64,000 nucleotides of DNA from Hyphomicrobiales bacterium. Its GTDB lineage: Bacteria; Pseudomonadota; Alphaproteobacteria; Rhizobiales; Beijerinckiaceae. A program made the position numbers and the translations under genes. Position 1 is the stretch's first letter. Each line of letters opens with the position of its first letter. Shown here piece after piece: positions 36,619 to 46,448 of the stretch. The DNA is taken from positions 1 to 64,000 of the forward strand of contig JAQGJX010000086.1 in the NCBI GenBank assembly GCA_028290405.1. The letters are read 5' to 3'. The notes under the pieces are model-generated. The model was not told the DNA's origin, made no database searches, and saw only the letters and a list, made by a program, of their open reading frames with translations.

Positions 36619-37608
36619 TCAGAAGTGGCTGTAGGACGGGCGCCTGAACGCCTGTTCGGCGCCGTCGCGGCCCAGGAACACGATCCCGCCGCCCGCCTCC
36701 GTGACCTCGCCGATGCGCGTCACCTGCACGCCCGCGCTGAGCGCCGCAGCCTCGAAGGCGGGCGCGTCCCCGCCCGCAACGGTGCAGAGGATTTCATAAT
36801 CGTCCCCGCCCGTCATGGCGGTCTCGAACAATCCGTCGTCCAGCGCTATCGCCTCGCGGGCGGGAGCCGAAAGAGGCGCGCGGGCAAGCTCGACGCGCGC
36901 TCCCGCGCCTGACGCGCGCATCATCTTGGCGAGGTCTCCCACGAGCCCGTCCGACACGTCCATGGAGCCATGGGCATGGTCGCGCACGGCATGCCGGAGC
37001 GCGAAACGCGGCTGCGGCGTGAGATAGCGATCTTCAAGATAGGCCCGGCTCGCAGGGCCAAGTCGCGCCGCCCACGGGGCGGTCCCGAGCCGCGCATGAA
37101 GCCCGATGGCGCCGTCACCGATCGACCCGCTGACATAGATGGCGTCGCCTGCGCGCGCGCCCGTGCGGGCCGCCATGCGCCCCGTGGGAACGGCGCCGAG
37201 CGCGGTGATCGACAACGTCATGGGCCCGGGCGTGCGCACGGTGTCGCCGCCCAGCAGCGGGCACCCATAGGCGCGCGCGTCCTCGCCCAGCGCTTGGGCG
37301 AACGCCCTCAGCCAAGCCATGTCGATATGGGCCGGCAAGGCGGCCGCAAGCAGGAACCCCTGCGGCTCAGCGCCTTTCGCCACCACGTCGGACACGTTCA
37401 CCCGCAGGGCCTTGCGGGCGATGCTCGCGGGCGGATCGTCCGGCAGAAAATGCACGCCCGCCACCAGCGCGTCGTTGGTGACGATGAGATCGCACCCTGG
37501 CGGCGGCGTGAAGCACGCCACGTCGTCGCGCAGGCCAAGCGCGCCCGGCCCCGCGATGGGCGCGAAGATCGTGGCGATGAGATCGTCTTCGGACGCCGGC
37601 TCACTCAT
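36619..37608 (-). CDS. thiL: Thiamine-monophosphate kinase
   Basis: The protein has 329 aa from the ATG at 37608; a GTG at 37617 is possible. The N-terminal metal site DDVACFTPPPG...LIVTNDALVAGVHF, then ALRVNVSDVVAKGAEPQGFLL (positions ~50-70), CPLLGGDTVRTPGP and SMDVSDGLVGDL are diagnostic. It makes thiamine diphosphate from the ThiE product. It usually follows nusB directly; here about 570 bp containing tandem repeats separate them. Confidence 0.94.
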   Translation of the reverse strand: MSEPASEDDLIATIFAPIAGPGALGLRDDVACFTPPPGCDLIVTNDALVAGVHFLPDDPPASIARKALRVNVSDVVAKGAEPQGFLLAAALPAHIDMAWLRAFAQALGEDARAYGCPLLGGDTVRTPGPMTLSITALGAVPTGRMAARTGARAGDAIYVSGSIGDGAIGLHARLGTAPWAARLGPASRAYLEDRYLTPQPRFALRHAVRDHAHGSMDVSDGLVGDLAKMMRASGAGARVELARAPLSAPAREAIALDDGLFETAMTGGDDYEILCTVAGGDAPAFEAAALSAGVQVTRIGEVTEAGGGIVFLGRDGAEQAFRRPSYSHF

Positions 37609-37649
37609 GGGCCGCACTCACCGATATTTCTGCAAGCAAGAGCGCCCTC

Positions 37650-38118
37650 TCCCACTTTCCCGGACGGGCGAAGCCTGATCCAGGATCCAGAGCCACTGGA
37701 TGCGCGCGTTTGCTCCTGGACCCCGGATCGCTTCGCGTCCGGGGAAGTGGAAACTGGAATTGCGTTGCGGAAGCGGCAGAAGCGCCTAGGCCTGCGAAAT
37801 GACGCCCGCCACCACTCCCACTTTCCCGGACGGGCGGAGCCCGATGCGGGATCCAGAGCCGCAGGATGCGCGCGTTTGCCCCTGGGCCCCGGACCGCTTC
37901 GCGTCCGGGGAAGTGGAAACTGGAATCGCGTTGGGGGAGCGGCAGAAGCGCCTAGGCCTGCGAAGTGACGCCCGCCACCTCTCCCACTTTCCCGGACGGG
38001 CGGAGCCCGATCCGGGATCCAGAGCCGCAGGATGCGCGCGTTTGCCCCTGGACCCCGGACCGCTTCGCGTCCGGGGAAGTGGAAACTGGAATTGCAATCA
38101 GGAAGCGGCTGAAGCGCC
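37650..38118. repeat. Three tandem copies of a 166-bp palindrome-rich repeat
   Basis: The unit start TCCCACTTTCC occurs at 37650, 37816 and 37982, exactly 166 bp apart, and the copies are near identical with scattered substitutions. The last copy runs to about 38118 and is cut short. Each unit contains a strong hairpin (CCCCGGAC-N8-GTCCGGGG type) and a second inverted repeat (CCCGGA...TCCGGG). This resembles dispersed REP/BIME-like intergenic elements of alphaproteobacteria, amplified in tandem. It lies between nusB and thiL, where it could attenuate or process the transcript. Confidence 0.9.
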
Positions 38119-38180
38119 AGAGAAGCAGGCGCACAGAAAACAAAGCGGGGTGAGAAAATCAAAGCGCCCGCCCCTTCCGT

Positions 38181-38642
38181 TTATGGCCGCTGGGTGAACT
38201 CGCGCTCGCGCAGCTTGCGCGCCAGCCGGTCCAGCACGGCGTTGATCATGCCCACTTCCTCCTTGCCCAGGAAGGCGGCCGCAACGTCCACGTATTCGGT
38301 GATGACCACGCGGGCGGGCACGTCGCGGCGCTGGCGCAGTTCGTACACGCCCGCGCGCAGCACGGCGCGCATCACCGCTTCCACGCGACGCAGGGGCCAG
38401 CCGTGTTGCAGGGCGGCGTCCGTCTCGCGGTCGATGGCGACCTGGTCTTCCAGCACGCCGCGCAGAACCTCGCGGAAGAACTCCACGTCCGCGTGCTCGT
38501 ACTGCACGCCCTCGATCTCGCCGCCGATCCAGTGCGTCTCGAACTCCGCGAGGATTTCGTTGATGCCCTTGGCGGCGACTTCCATCTGGTAGAGCGCCTG
38601 CACGGCGGCGAGGCGTGCGGCGGCGCGGTGTTCCTTGCCCAT
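38181..38642 (-). CDS. nusB: Transcription antitermination factor NusB
   Basis: The protein has 153 aa. AARLAAVQALYQMEVAAKG, the central AVMRAVLRAGVYELRQR and VITEYVDVAAAFLGKEEVGMINAVLDRLA are typical of NusB. It acts with NusE in rRNA antitermination. Its ATG overlaps the ribH stop by one base, so translation is coupled within the rib-nusB operon. Confidence 0.94.
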   Translation of the reverse strand: MGKEHRAAARLAAVQALYQMEVAAKGINEILAEFETHWIGGEIEGVQYEHADVEFFREVLRGVLEDQVAIDRETDAALQHGWPLRRVEAVMRAVLRAGVYELRQRRDVPARVVITEYVDVAAAFLGKEEVGMINAVLDRLARKLREREFTQRP

Positions 38643-39115
38643 CAGACAAGCCCCGCGCGCTGACGAAGATGATAGAGCGTGATCGCGGCGCGGGCGGCGT
38701 CTCCGCCCTTGTCGCCCTGCTGCGGATCGGCGCGCACGACGGCCTGCTGCTCGTTCTCGACGGTGAGGATCCCGTTGCCGATGGGCAGCATGTGGTCGAC
38801 CGTGAGGTCCATCAGCGCGCGCGAGCTTTCGCCCGCCACGATCTCGAAATGGTAGGTCTCGCCGCGAATGACGCAGCCCAGCGCGACGGCGCCGGCGTAA
38901 GCGCCGCCCTGCATGAGCATGCGCACGGCGGCGGGAATTTCCAGCGCGCCCGGCACGTTCACGACCTCGACCGTCGCCCCTGCGGCTTCAAGAGCCCGGC
39001 GCGCTCCGGCCAGCAGCATGTCGCCGATCCCATCGTAATAGCGCGCCTCGACCACCAGGAAGCGGGCGCCCCCAACGGGCGGCAAAGGTGCGAGGACGCG
39101 GCGCGGTTCGGCCAT
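38642..39115 (-). CDS. ribH: 6,7-dimethyl-8-ribityllumazine synthase
   Basis: The protein has 157 aa. [27 protein letters not shown] and [16 protein letters not shown] are family signatures, with the catalytic His in TYHFE. It forms the riboflavin precursor in an icosahedral or pentameric assembly. The 102 bp before it contain a short hairpin but no FMN riboswitch. Confidence 0.95.
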   Translation of the reverse strand: MAEPRRVLAPLPPVGGARFLVVEARYYDGIGDMLLAGARRALEAAGATVEVVNVPGALEIPAAVRMLMQGGAYAGAVALGCVIRGETYHFEIVAGESSRALMDLTVDHMLPIGNGILTVENEQQAVVRADPQQGDKGGDAARAAITLYHLRQRAGLV

Positions 39116-39146
39116 GAACTGAATTTCCGATAGGAGATGTGGGCGA

Positions 39147-39163
39147 CCTGTCCAAGGGACAGG
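39147..39163 (-). other. Short hairpin between ribE and ribH
   Basis: CCTGTCC-N3-GGACAGG forms a perfect 7-bp stem in the ribE-ribH spacer. There is no U-tract, so an mRNA processing or pausing site is more likely than a terminator. Confidence 0.3.
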
Positions 39164-39217
39164 CCACGTTCAATAAAGAGCGGGGCCGCCGTACGCAAGG
39201 CGCAATGCCCAATAAGA

Positions 39218-39835
39218 TCAGGCGCCCGTCTGCTCGCGCGCCTCAACGAGACGCGCCGCATAGCGCGCCATCAGGTCGATTTCGAGATTGAGCGGATCGC
39301 CCGCCTTGCGCTCGCCCCATGTGGTGACGCTGAGCGTGTGGGGGATGAGCAGCACGGAAAACACGTCGCCTTCGACCGTGTTCACGGTCAGCGACGTGCC
39401 GTCGAGGCACACCGACCCCTTGGCGGCGATGAAGCGGGACAAGGCGCGGGGCGCGCGGATTTCAAAGCGCGCCATGCCGTCGAAGGCGCGGATGTCGAGA
39501 ATGGTCGCCAGCCCGTCCACGTGGCCCGTGACGATGTGGCCGCCCAGTTCGTCGCCGATGCGCAGCGCGCGCTCAAGGTTGACGCGCCCGCCGACCGCCC
39601 AATTTCCCACCGTCGTGAGCGCAAGCGTCTCTGCGGCCGCGTCGATCTCGAACCAGTTGGCGCCGTCCTCGACCCCCTTATCGACGACCGTGAGGCACGG
39701 GCCCCCGCAGGCGATGGACGCGCCCATGTCGACGCCGGCCACGTCGTACGAGCACGCGATGCGCACCCGCTTCAGTTCGCCCCGCGTCTCGATGGAGCGC
39801 ACCACGCCGACGTCCGTCACGATTCCCGTAAACAT
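39218..39835 (-). CDS. ribE: Riboflavin synthase alpha chain
   Basis: The protein has 205 aa. It begins MFTGIVTDVGVVRSIE and shows the two related lumazine-binding halves: SIACGGPCLTVVDKG with NLERALRIGDELGGHIVTGHVDG, and CLDGTSLTVNTVEGDVFSV. It dismutates two lumazine molecules to riboflavin. It starts 3 nt after ribD ends. Confidence 0.95.
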   Translation of the reverse strand: MFTGIVTDVGVVRSIETRGELKRVRIACSYDVAGVDMGASIACGGPCLTVVDKGVEDGANWFEIDAAAETLALTTVGNWAVGGRVNLERALRIGDELGGHIVTGHVDGLATILDIRAFDGMARFEIRAPRALSRFIAAKGSVCLDGTSLTVNTVEGDVFSVLLIPHTLSVTTWGERKAGDPLNLEIDLMARYAARLVEAREQTGA

Positions 39836-39838
39836 GGC

Positions 39839-40987
39839 CTAGAACACCCTCTCCCAGCGGCGCAGGCGGTCCGCGCCCGCGCGCACGTCCTCGGCCGCAC
39901 GATAGCGGCCGGGCTCTTCGAGTCCGGCCCGGGCGGCGGGCGAGAGCGCAGGCACGCCGCTGCGCGCCAGCGGGCGCGGGCTGGTGAACACGACGACCTC
40001 GTCCGCCAGCCCCTGCGCGATCAGGCGCGCGGCGACCGTAGGTCCGCCTTCGCTGAACACCCGCGTCACCCCGCGTTCCCCCAGCAGCCGCAGCGCCGCC
40101 GCAAGATCAAGCTCGTGGTCGGCCCCAACGGCGCACCGCTCGACGCTGACGCCCGCAGCCTCGAGCGCCGACTGCGCCTGCGCGCTCGCCGCCGGGCCGG
40201 CGATGACGAGAAGCGGCGTCTCGCGCGCGGTCGCCACGAGCCGCGAGCGCAAGGGCGACCGCAGATGGGTGTCGAGCACCACGCGCAGTGGCTTGCGGCC
40301 TTCGAGCCCGGGCAGACGGACGGTGATGAGCGGATCGTCCGCGAGCGCGGTTCCGACGCCCACCATGATGGCGTCGTGCAGGGCGCGCATCATCTGCACG
40401 CGATTGTTCGCCGCCAGCCCGGTGATCTGGAGGCGCGGATCGTGCTCCCCGCCGGCGGCGTATCCATCGGCGGTTTCGGCCAGCTTCAACGTCACCATCG
40501 GCCGCTGGGCCGTCACGCGCATGATATGGCCGAGGTTGGCGCGCCGCGCCTCGGGGGCGCAGACGCCCGCCGTCAGCGACACGCCCGCGTCCGTGAGCAT
40601 GCGGTGCCCCCGGCCGGCGACGCGCGGATCAGGATCTTCCAGCGCCGAGACCACCCGGGCGATTCCCGCCTGCACGATGGCCTGCGCGCACGGGGGCGTG
40701 CGGCCAAAATGGCTGCATGGCTCGAGGCTGACGTAAAGCGTGGCGCCGCGCGCCGCTTCGCCGGCCGCCAGCAGGGCCTCGGTTTCTGCGTGCGGGCGTC
40801 CGCCCGGCCGCGTCGCTCCGCGCGCGACGATGACGCCCTCGCGCACCACCAGCGCGCCCACGGCGGGATTGGGCGCGGTGACGCCCAGTCCGCGACGGCC
40901 CAGCGCGATGGCGGCGCCCATCAGGCGCTCGTCGTCGGTCGCGGCTGCGATGAGAGGCGCTGGCTGCCTGAGGGACGCGACGCTCAT
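39839..40987 (-). CDS. ribD: Bifunctional riboflavin deaminase/reductase RibD
   Basis: The protein has 382 aa. The N-terminal deaminase has the zinc ligands in PHAETEAL and [11 protein letters not shown]. The C-terminal reductase has [24 protein letters not shown] and [12 protein letters not shown]. It carries out the second and third steps from the GTP-derived pyrimidine. The ATG overlaps the nrdR stop (ATGA). Confidence 0.95.
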   Translation of the reverse strand: MSVASLRQPAPLIAAATDDERLMGAAIALGRRGLGVTAPNPAVGALVVREGVIVARGATRPGGRPHAETEALLAAGEAARGATLYVSLEPCSHFGRTPPCAQAIVQAGIARVVSALEDPDPRVAGRGHRMLTDAGVSLTAGVCAPEARRANLGHIMRVTAQRPMVTLKLAETADGYAAGGEHDPRLQITGLAANNRVQMMRALHDAIMVGVGTALADDPLITVRLPGLEGRKPLRVVLDTHLRSPLRSRLVATARETPLLVIAGPAASAQAQSALEAAGVSVERCAVGADHELDLAAALRLLGERGVTRVFSEGGPTVAARLIAQGLADEVVVFTSPRPLARSGVPALSPAARAGLEEPGRYRAAEDVRAGADRLRRWERVF

Positions 40988-41484
40988 GAGCCTTCCGCCG
41001 GCTCCGGCGCGGACCCCGGAGCGCTCTTGCCAGGCGCTTCGTTGAGTTCGTCGATCAGGGTTTCAAAATCGCGCGCTTCGCGGAAGTTGCGGTAGACGGA
41101 CGCAAAGCGCACGTACGCCACGCTGTCGAGGGACTTGAGCCCCTCCATCACCAGTTCGCCGATGCGCTCGCTGGGGATGTCGCTGTCGCCCTGGCTTTCA
41201 AGCTGGCGGACGATGCCCGTCACCATGCGCTCGATGCGGTCCGAATCCACGGGCCGCTTGCGCAGCGCGATCTCGAACGAGCGGGCCAGCTTGTCCCGGT
41301 CGAACGGCGTGCGGCGGCCGGAGCGCTTCACGACCATCAGCTCGCGCAATTGCACGCGCTCGAACGTGGTGAAACGGCCCGCGCAGCCCGAACAGATGCG
41401 CCTGCGACGGATCGCGGACGCGTCCTCCGTGGGGCGCGAATCCTTCACCTGTGTGTCGAGACTGCCGCAATAGGGACAGCGCAT
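40984..41484 (-). CDS. nrdR: Transcriptional repressor NrdR
   Basis: The protein has 166 aa from the ATG at 41484. The zinc ribbon [18 protein letters not shown]...[18 protein letters not shown] and the ATP-cone [18 protein letters not shown] are intact. It represses ribonucleotide reductase genes according to ATP/dATP status. Its position between glyA and ribD is the common alphaproteobacterial order. Confidence 0.96.
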   Translation of the reverse strand: MRCPYCGSLDTQVKDSRPTEDASAIRRRRICSGCAGRFTTFERVQLRELMVVKRSGRRTPFDRDKLARSFEIALRKRPVDSDRIERMVTGIVRQLESQGDSDIPSERIGELVMEGLKSLDSVAYVRFASVYRNFREARDFETLIDELNEAPGKSAPGSAPEPAEGS

Positions 41485-41638
41485 TTTTGTCGTTCCGGTG
41501 GCCTGCCCGAAAGGCGGGCGGCCATGATGGCGTGAGTACGGCCGGCGCCGGGCGTTGGACCGGCGCGGAGGCAAGGATGGCGCGTCCGGGCGCGCCGGGC
41601 AAGCCAGTGTCGAACGCCTGAGCTGGCGCTACGCAGCC

Positions 41639-42946
41639 CTAGTAGATTGGGAAGCGGCGCGTCAACTCCGAGACGCGCGCCTTGACGGCGGCCTCCACGC
41701 TGGAATTGCCCTCTTCGCCATGGGCCGCGAGGCCGTCCAGCGTCTGGGCGACCAGTTCGCCCACCTGGCGGAACTCGGCCACGCCGAAGCCGCGCGAGGT
41801 CGCGGCCGGCGCGCCAAGGCGAACGCCCGAGGTCACGAACGGCTTTTCGGGGTCGAACGGAATGCCGTTCTTGTTGCAGGTGATGTGGGCGCGCCCGAGG
41901 GCGGCCTCGGCGGCCTTGCCGGTCACCTTCTTGCTGCGCAGGTCCACCAGCATCAGGTGGTTGTCCGTGCCCCCGGTCACGAGGTCGTAGCCCTTCTCGG
42001 ACAACGAGCCCGCAAGCGCCCGGGCGTTCTCGACGATCTGGGCCGCGTAGGTCTTGAAGTCGGGACGCAGCGCTTCGCCGAACGCCACCGCCTTGGCGGC
42101 GATCACGTGCATCAACGGACCGCCCTGCAGGCCGGGGAAGATGGCCGAGTTGAGCTTCTTGGCGAGGTCTTCCTCGTTGGTGAGGATAAGGCCGCCGCGC
42201 GGTCCGCGCAGGGTCTTGTGGGTCGTCGAGGTCACGACATGCGCGTGGGGGAACGGCGAGGGATGCGCGCCGCCCGCCACGAGACCGGCGAAATGCGCCA
42301 TGTCCACGAGGAAATAGGCCCCCACGGAGTCCGCGATCTCGCGGAAACGCGCGAAATCCCAGTAACGCGAATAGGCCGAGCCGCCCGCGATGATCAGCTT
42401 GGGCTTATGCTCGCGCGCCGCCGCCTCGACGGCGTCCATGTCGATGCGATGGGTCTTGGGGTCCACCCCGTACGACACGGGCTTGAACCACTTGCCGGAC
42501 ATGTTGACCGGGGAGCCGTGGGTGAGATGGCCGCCGGCCGCAAGGTCCAGCCCCATGAACACGTCGCCCGGCTGCAACAGCGCGAGGAACACCGCCTGGT
42601 TGGCCTGGCTGCCGGAATTGGGCTGCACATTGGCGAACTTGCAGCCGAAAAGCTGCGTTACGCGAGTGATCGCGAGGGTCTCGGCGATGTCGACGAACTG
42701 GCAGCCGCCGTAGTAGCGGCGGCCCGGATAGCCTTCCGCGTACTTGTTCGTCATCACCGAGCCCTGCGCTTCGAGCACGGCGCGGGACACGATGTTCTCG
42801 GAGGCGATCAGCTCGATCTCGTCGCGCTGGCGACCGAGTTCGAGTTCAATGGCGCGCGCGATCTCCGGGTCCGCATCGGCGAGGCCTGCGGAAAAGAATG
42901 AATTCGAGGTGGCCGCAGCAGCGGCTGAACTGGACTGGGTCATCAT
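41639..42946 (-). CDS. glyA: Serine hydroxymethyltransferase
   Basis: The protein has 435 aa. [33 protein letters not shown] and the PLP-lysine motif [14 protein letters not shown] are present. It interconverts serine and glycine with one-carbon transfer to tetrahydrofolate. It is upstream of nrdR with a 154-bp spacer. Confidence 0.96.
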   Translation of the reverse strand: MMTQSSSAAAAATSNSFFSAGLADADPEIARAIELELGRQRDEIELIASENIVSRAVLEAQGSVMTNKYAEGYPGRRYYGGCQFVDIAETLAITRVTQLFGCKFANVQPNSGSQANQAVFLALLQPGDVFMGLDLAAGGHLTHGSPVNMSGKWFKPVSYGVDPKTHRIDMDAVEAAAREHKPKLIIAGGSAYSRYWDFARFREIADSVGAYFLVDMAHFAGLVAGGAHPSPFPHAHVVTSTTHKTLRGPRGGLILTNEEDLAKKLNSAIFPGLQGGPLMHVIAAKAVAFGEALRPDFKTYAAQIVENARALAGSLSEKGYDLVTGGTDNHLMLVDLRSKKVTGKAAEAALGRAHITCNKNGIPFDPEKPFVTSGVRLGAPAATSRGFGVAEFRQVGELVAQTLDGLAAHGEEGNSSVEAAVKARVSELTRRFPIY

Positions 42947-43123
42947 GGTCTCTGGATTTTCGCGCTGGCGGCGCGGATTCGCGACGGAAACCGAGACTGC
43001 ACATAGAACTTGCGCGCGCCCGCGTCCAGAAAAAGGGAGCCGTTGAGGTGCGTCGCTGGCGCGCAGCCGCGCTTGCGCGGAGGGCGGCCGCCCTCCCCTC
43101 CGCCGTGCGCAGGAGCCCCAACG

Positions 43124-43149
43124 AAAAAGGGAGGCGCGATGCGCCCCCC
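43124..43149 (-). terminator. Rho-independent terminator of the L,D-transpeptidase gene
   Basis: On the minus strand GGGGGGCGC and GCGCCTCCC pair across a 3-nt loop (one G-T pair) and are followed by TTTTT, 27 bp beyond the stop codon. Confidence 0.85.
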
Positions 43150-43175
43150 TGGTCGTGCCGGCGATGAATGCGCGC

Positions 43176-44480
43176 TTACCGCAGGGGCGGCAGCATGTCC
43201 TCGTCCGGGCGGGCGCCGCCTGCGGCCGCCGAAGCGTCCGCCACCGCGCCGCCCCCGAAGCCGTCGCGGCGATAGATGTCCTCGCGGAACTGCACCACGT
43301 CGTCGCTCGCCCACGCGGTCACGTAGACCCAGTAGACGTTCACCGAGGGGGTGATCTTCACGTCCACGCGCTGGCCGGAGCGGATCGTCTCGTCGATGCG
43401 GTCGCGGTCCCAGCCGGGCTGCTCCTTGAGGAGCCATGCGACGTAATCACGCACGTTTTGCACGCGCACGCAGCCCGAGGAGACGAAGCGGAAATCGTCG
43501 CCGAAAATGCCCTTGGCGGGCGTGTCGTGCATGTAGACGCCGTGCGGATTGGCGATGTCGATGCGCACGAAGCCCAGCGAGTTCACGTCGCCGCCTGGAT
43601 CCTGGCGGAACATGTAGTTCGTGGCTTCCATCGAATTCCAGTTGACCTGGGTGGGCTGCAACTCCTGGCCGGCCTTGTTGAATATCCGGATCTTGTTCTC
43701 GGTCAGGTAGTTGGCGTCCTGCTGCATCTTGGGGATCAGGTCCTTGCGGATGATCGAGGCAGGGACGGTCCAGAAGGGGTTGAAGTTCACGCTCAGCGCG
43801 CGCGCCTGCATCACCGGGGACTGGCGGTCGATCTTGCCGACGCCCGCCGTGTGGTGGGTGATGATCTGGCCGTTCTCGACCGTCTCGATGGCGGCGGCCG
43901 GGATGTTCATGGTGACGTGGCGCTGGCCCAGATTGCCCGAGAAGGCGCGCAGGCGAACGAGGTTCACCTCCAACTGGCGCAGGCGCTCTGTCGCAGGCAC
44001 GTTCAGGGCCTGGAAGGTCTGCTTGGAAACGATGCCGGTCGCGTTGAGGCCGTGGCGCGTCTGGAAGCGGCGCACGCCGGACTCTACGAACGAATCGAAG
44101 ACGGGCGAGCCGTCGGCGTCCTGATCGAGGTCGCCGGTGTAGATGAGGCGCTGGCGCAGGGCGGTGACGGCGGGGCCGCGTACGCCCAGCTTCAGGGTCT
44201 GGCCGGCGGGAACGGACTGCCAGCCGCCGGAGCTGGCCATACGGCGGTACGTCTCAATGGCGCGCTCGGTGGTGGCGACCGTCTGGCCCGAGAGCAGCGG
44301 GGTGACGGCGCGGGCCACGCGCATGCGGCCGTCGCCGTCGTAGCGCTGTACCCACTCTGCTTGCGTCCCGAACAATTCCTGCGCCCCGGCGATGCTCGGG
44401 GCCGATGCGGCGCCGGCGAAACCCAGCGCCAGCCCGCGGGCGAAAGATCTGCGCGACATCGGCTTGGAAAATGCGTTCAC
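43176..44480 (-). CDS. L,D-transpeptidase (YkuD) with peptidoglycan-binding domain
   Basis: The protein has 434 aa from a GTG at 44480 with GGAG upstream; an ATG at 44459 would start exactly at a Tat-like signal ([20 protein letters not shown]). An Ami_3/PG-binding-like domain ([17 protein letters not shown]...[16 protein letters not shown]) precedes the YkuD domain with catalytic [11 protein letters not shown] and [10 protein letters not shown]. It forms 3-3 crosslinks in periplasmic peptidoglycan. It matches the LdtP-type enzyme controlled by LdtR, whose gene lies just upstream beyond one methyltransferase gene. Confidence 0.92.
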   Translation of the reverse strand: MNAFSKPMSRRSFARGLALGFAGAASAPSIAGAQELFGTQAEWVQRYDGDGRMRVARAVTPLLSGQTVATTERAIETYRRMASSGGWQSVPAGQTLKLGVRGPAVTALRQRLIYTGDLDQDADGSPVFDSFVESGVRRFQTRHGLNATGIVSKQTFQALNVPATERLRQLEVNLVRLRAFSGNLGQRHVTMNIPAAAIETVENGQIITHHTAGVGKIDRQSPVMQARALSVNFNPFWTVPASIIRKDLIPKMQQDANYLTENKIRIFNKAGQELQPTQVNWNSMEATNYMFRQDPGGDVNSLGFVRIDIANPHGVYMHDTPAKGIFGDDFRFVSSGCVRVQNVRDYVAWLLKEQPGWDRDRIDETIRSGQRVDVKITPSVNVYWVYVTAWASDDVVQFREDIYRRDGFGGGAVADASAAAGGARPDEDMLPPLR

Positions 44481-44704
44481 GACCTGCTCCAGTCTGTTCC
44501 CACGATCACAGCCCGCGCCATCGAGGCGCCGGACCGCTAAAAATCGCACGCTTTGGTCCGGGGGATTGCGAGGCGACAACCCGGCGGCGCTCAACCGCGC
44601 CAGCCACGCCGCTCGTCACAGCCCCCGGAGAAGGCGGACCCAGAACGTCCGGGTACCATGCGCGTGGTTAAAAAGGAACGAACACTCGGGCCGTTTTGTG
44701 GCGG

Positions 44705-45559
44705 TCAAGCGATCACGGTGACGTGAGGGCGCCCGGGCGCGCGCTCCGCGCCCGCCTCTGCCCGCGCCCCGGCGCCGTGCTTTCCAAATTCCGCCAGGGC
44801 CGCGACGATCTGCGCGCGGCTCCAGAGCGACATCTGACGCTCCTGCGCGGGCGGCGTCCAGTCGTCGATGCTGAGCAGCGGATCCCGGGGAAAGAAATAC
44901 GGACATTCAAAGAGATAGATAGGGCGAAAATCCCCCGTCGCGATATCGCGGTTCGCCGCGCCCCCGGGGTTCGCGTAATTCGTTGTCAGAAGATACGGAA
45001 TGCCTGCGGCGACGAAGTTCTCAAGCGTCGCCCGCGTGTCCGCATAGGACAGGTGGAACAGGCAATCGCGGCAGATCATCAGGTCCGCGGCCGGGAACGG
45101 ATCCGTGATCAGGTCGATGCGGACGAACGTCGTGTCCAGCCCGCCATACCGGGCGGCGTTTTCATCGATGAGCGCCTGGACGATGTCGCCGCCGATGTAG
45201 CGGACACCGAGTTCGGGCAGAATCAGCTTCATCCAGTTCATGTCGCCGCAGGGCGCGTCGAACACGGTGCGGATGGAAAACTGCCTGATGAGCGAAGGCA
45301 GATTGGCGCGGAGCGTCTCGGTCGCCTTCAGGGTGGAGCCGACGCCGCTGACGCTCTCGGCCGCCCCCCACAGCCCGTTCGCGTAGATCGACGTGAAGAT
45401 TCCCTCGGCGGAGGCGTGCGACCCAAGCTCGCGCGCAAACATGGCGCGCCTGCGCTTGAGGTCGAGCATGACCGCCGGGTAACGGGCGATCTTGGCCACC
45501 GTGCTCAGCGGGCCCTCGCGCTTGAGGGACGCCAGCAGGCTCTTGACGAGGGAGCTCAT
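44705..45559 (-). CDS. SAM-dependent class I methyltransferase-like protein
   Basis: The protein has 284 aa. The SAM-binding motif I is VFDAPCGDMNWMKLILPEL, followed by YIGGDIVQALIDENAARYG, ADLMICRDCLFHLSYAD and PYLLTTNYANPGG. These are typical of a small-molecule or glycan O-methyltransferase-like family. The C-terminal ~25 residues are Ala/Gly/Arg-rich. It separates the transpeptidase from the MarR gene on the same strand and has an AT-rich leader. The substrate is unknown. Confidence 0.72.
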   Translation of the reverse strand: MSSLVKSLLASLKREGPLSTVAKIARYPAVMLDLKRRRAMFARELGSHASAEGIFTSIYANGLWGAAESVSGVGSTLKATETLRANLPSLIRQFSIRTVFDAPCGDMNWMKLILPELGVRYIGGDIVQALIDENAARYGGLDTTFVRIDLITDPFPAADLMICRDCLFHLSYADTRATLENFVAAGIPYLLTTNYANPGGAANRDIATGDFRPIYLFECPYFFPRDPLLSIDDWTPPAQERQMSLWSRAQIVAALAEFGKHGAGARAEAGAERAPGRPHVTVIA

Positions 45560-45671
45560 AACAAAATCCGTTTGAAATCAATTTTATAGCTTGAACTTAA
45601 GCAGTCTGGCGCGCCCGCGCAAGAATTTTCTCTCCTCGCCGCGAACCGCGCGGGCGCCCGCCACAAACGAA

Positions 45672-45700
45672 AGCGTCCCCGGAAAGGCTCCGGGGACGCT
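45672..45700 (-). terminator. Rho-independent terminator of ldtR
   Basis: A perfect 12-bp stem (AGCGTCCCCGGA paired across a 5-nt loop) is followed on the minus strand by TTTCGTTTG, 35 bp beyond the MarR stop codon. Confidence 0.85.
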
Positions 45701-45734
45701 GCGACTTTCGAGGGGCGTTGGGGAGACGAGTCTC

Positions 45735-46247
45735 TTACAGGCGATAGCGGATCTGGTCGGTCCAGAAGCGCTCGAGACGCGAGAGCGCCTGGTTCATGCG
45801 CTCGAAATCCTCGCAGGCGATGCCGCCGATCTGCTCGACCGTCGACACGTGCTTTTCGTAGAGCCCGCCCACGATGGCGTGGATGGCCTTCCCCTTCTCG
45901 GTGAGGCTGATGCGGACCGAGCGGCGGTCGACGCGCGAGCGGGCGTGGTGCAGGTAGCCCATCTCGACCAGCTTCTTGACGTTGTAGGAGACGTTGGAGC
46001 CGAGGTAGTAGCCCCGGGTGCGGAGCTCGCCGGCGGTCAGCTCCTTGTCGGCGATGTTGTGCAGCAGCAGCGCCTGGACGGCGTTGATGTCGCTGCGGCC
46101 GCGACGGTCGAACTCGTCCTTGATGACGTCGAGCAGGCGGCGGTGCAGGCGCTCGACCAGCGTGAGGGCTTCCAGATACACCGGGCGCACGCCTTCGGTC
46201 CGTTCCGTGCGAGCCTGGTTGGCTTCCGTCTTGAGCATCGTGTTCAT
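45735..46247 (-). CDS. ldtR: MarR-family regulator LdtR
   Basis: The protein has 170 aa from the ATG at 46247; the frame continues upstream to 46313 with residues that look non-coding. The winged helix is LLLHNIADKELTAGELRTRGYYLGSNVSYNVKKLVEMGYL with the wing RSRVDRRSVRISLTEKG (positions ~55-110). It closely resembles LdtR of rhizobia and Liberibacter, which controls an L,D-transpeptidase gene and stress tolerance. Its place near the transpeptidase gene supports the name. Repeated AGGTGAAC half-sites lie upstream. Confidence 0.88.
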   Translation of the reverse strand: MNTMLKTEANQARTERTEGVRPVYLEALTLVERLHRRLLDVIKDEFDRRGRSDINAVQALLLHNIADKELTAGELRTRGYYLGSNVSYNVKKLVEMGYLHHARSRVDRRSVRISLTEKGKAIHAIVGGLYEKHVSTVEQIGGIACEDFERMNQALSRLERFWTDQIRYRL

Positions 46248-46303
46248 CGTCAACCCCGTCGTTCTGTCTGTCTGTTCGCCTGGCGGCTCTGCGGCCGTTC
46301 GTG

Positions 46304-46392
46304 AGGTGAACATAGGGGGCGGCGAATAAAGGCGAGTTTAAATAACTGGGTGAATCCGGCGTTTACCTCGAGGGCTGAATCGAAGGTGAACA
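46304..46392. promoter_or_regulatory. Upstream region of ldtR with three AGGTGAAC-like half-sites
   Basis: AGGTGAACA occurs at 46304-46312 and 46384-46392, and the near reverse complement GTTTACCT at 46361-46368. The last two form an imperfect inverted repeat with a 15-bp spacer. This could be the operator for LdtR autoregulation or for the divergent control of neighbouring genes. Confidence 0.4.
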
Positions 46393-46448
46393 GATGCCTG
46401 TAATTGTTGATGAAAAACGCGTTAGGATTTAGCCCCGCGGGTCTCCCG

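Noticed and set aside
37650-38118. CRISPR array
   Set aside because: The repeats are 166 bp, contiguous and without unique spacers, and no cas genes are present.
39116-39217. FMN riboswitch before ribH
   Set aside because: Only a 7-bp hairpin is present; the conserved multi-stem RFN element is absent and the spacer is too short.
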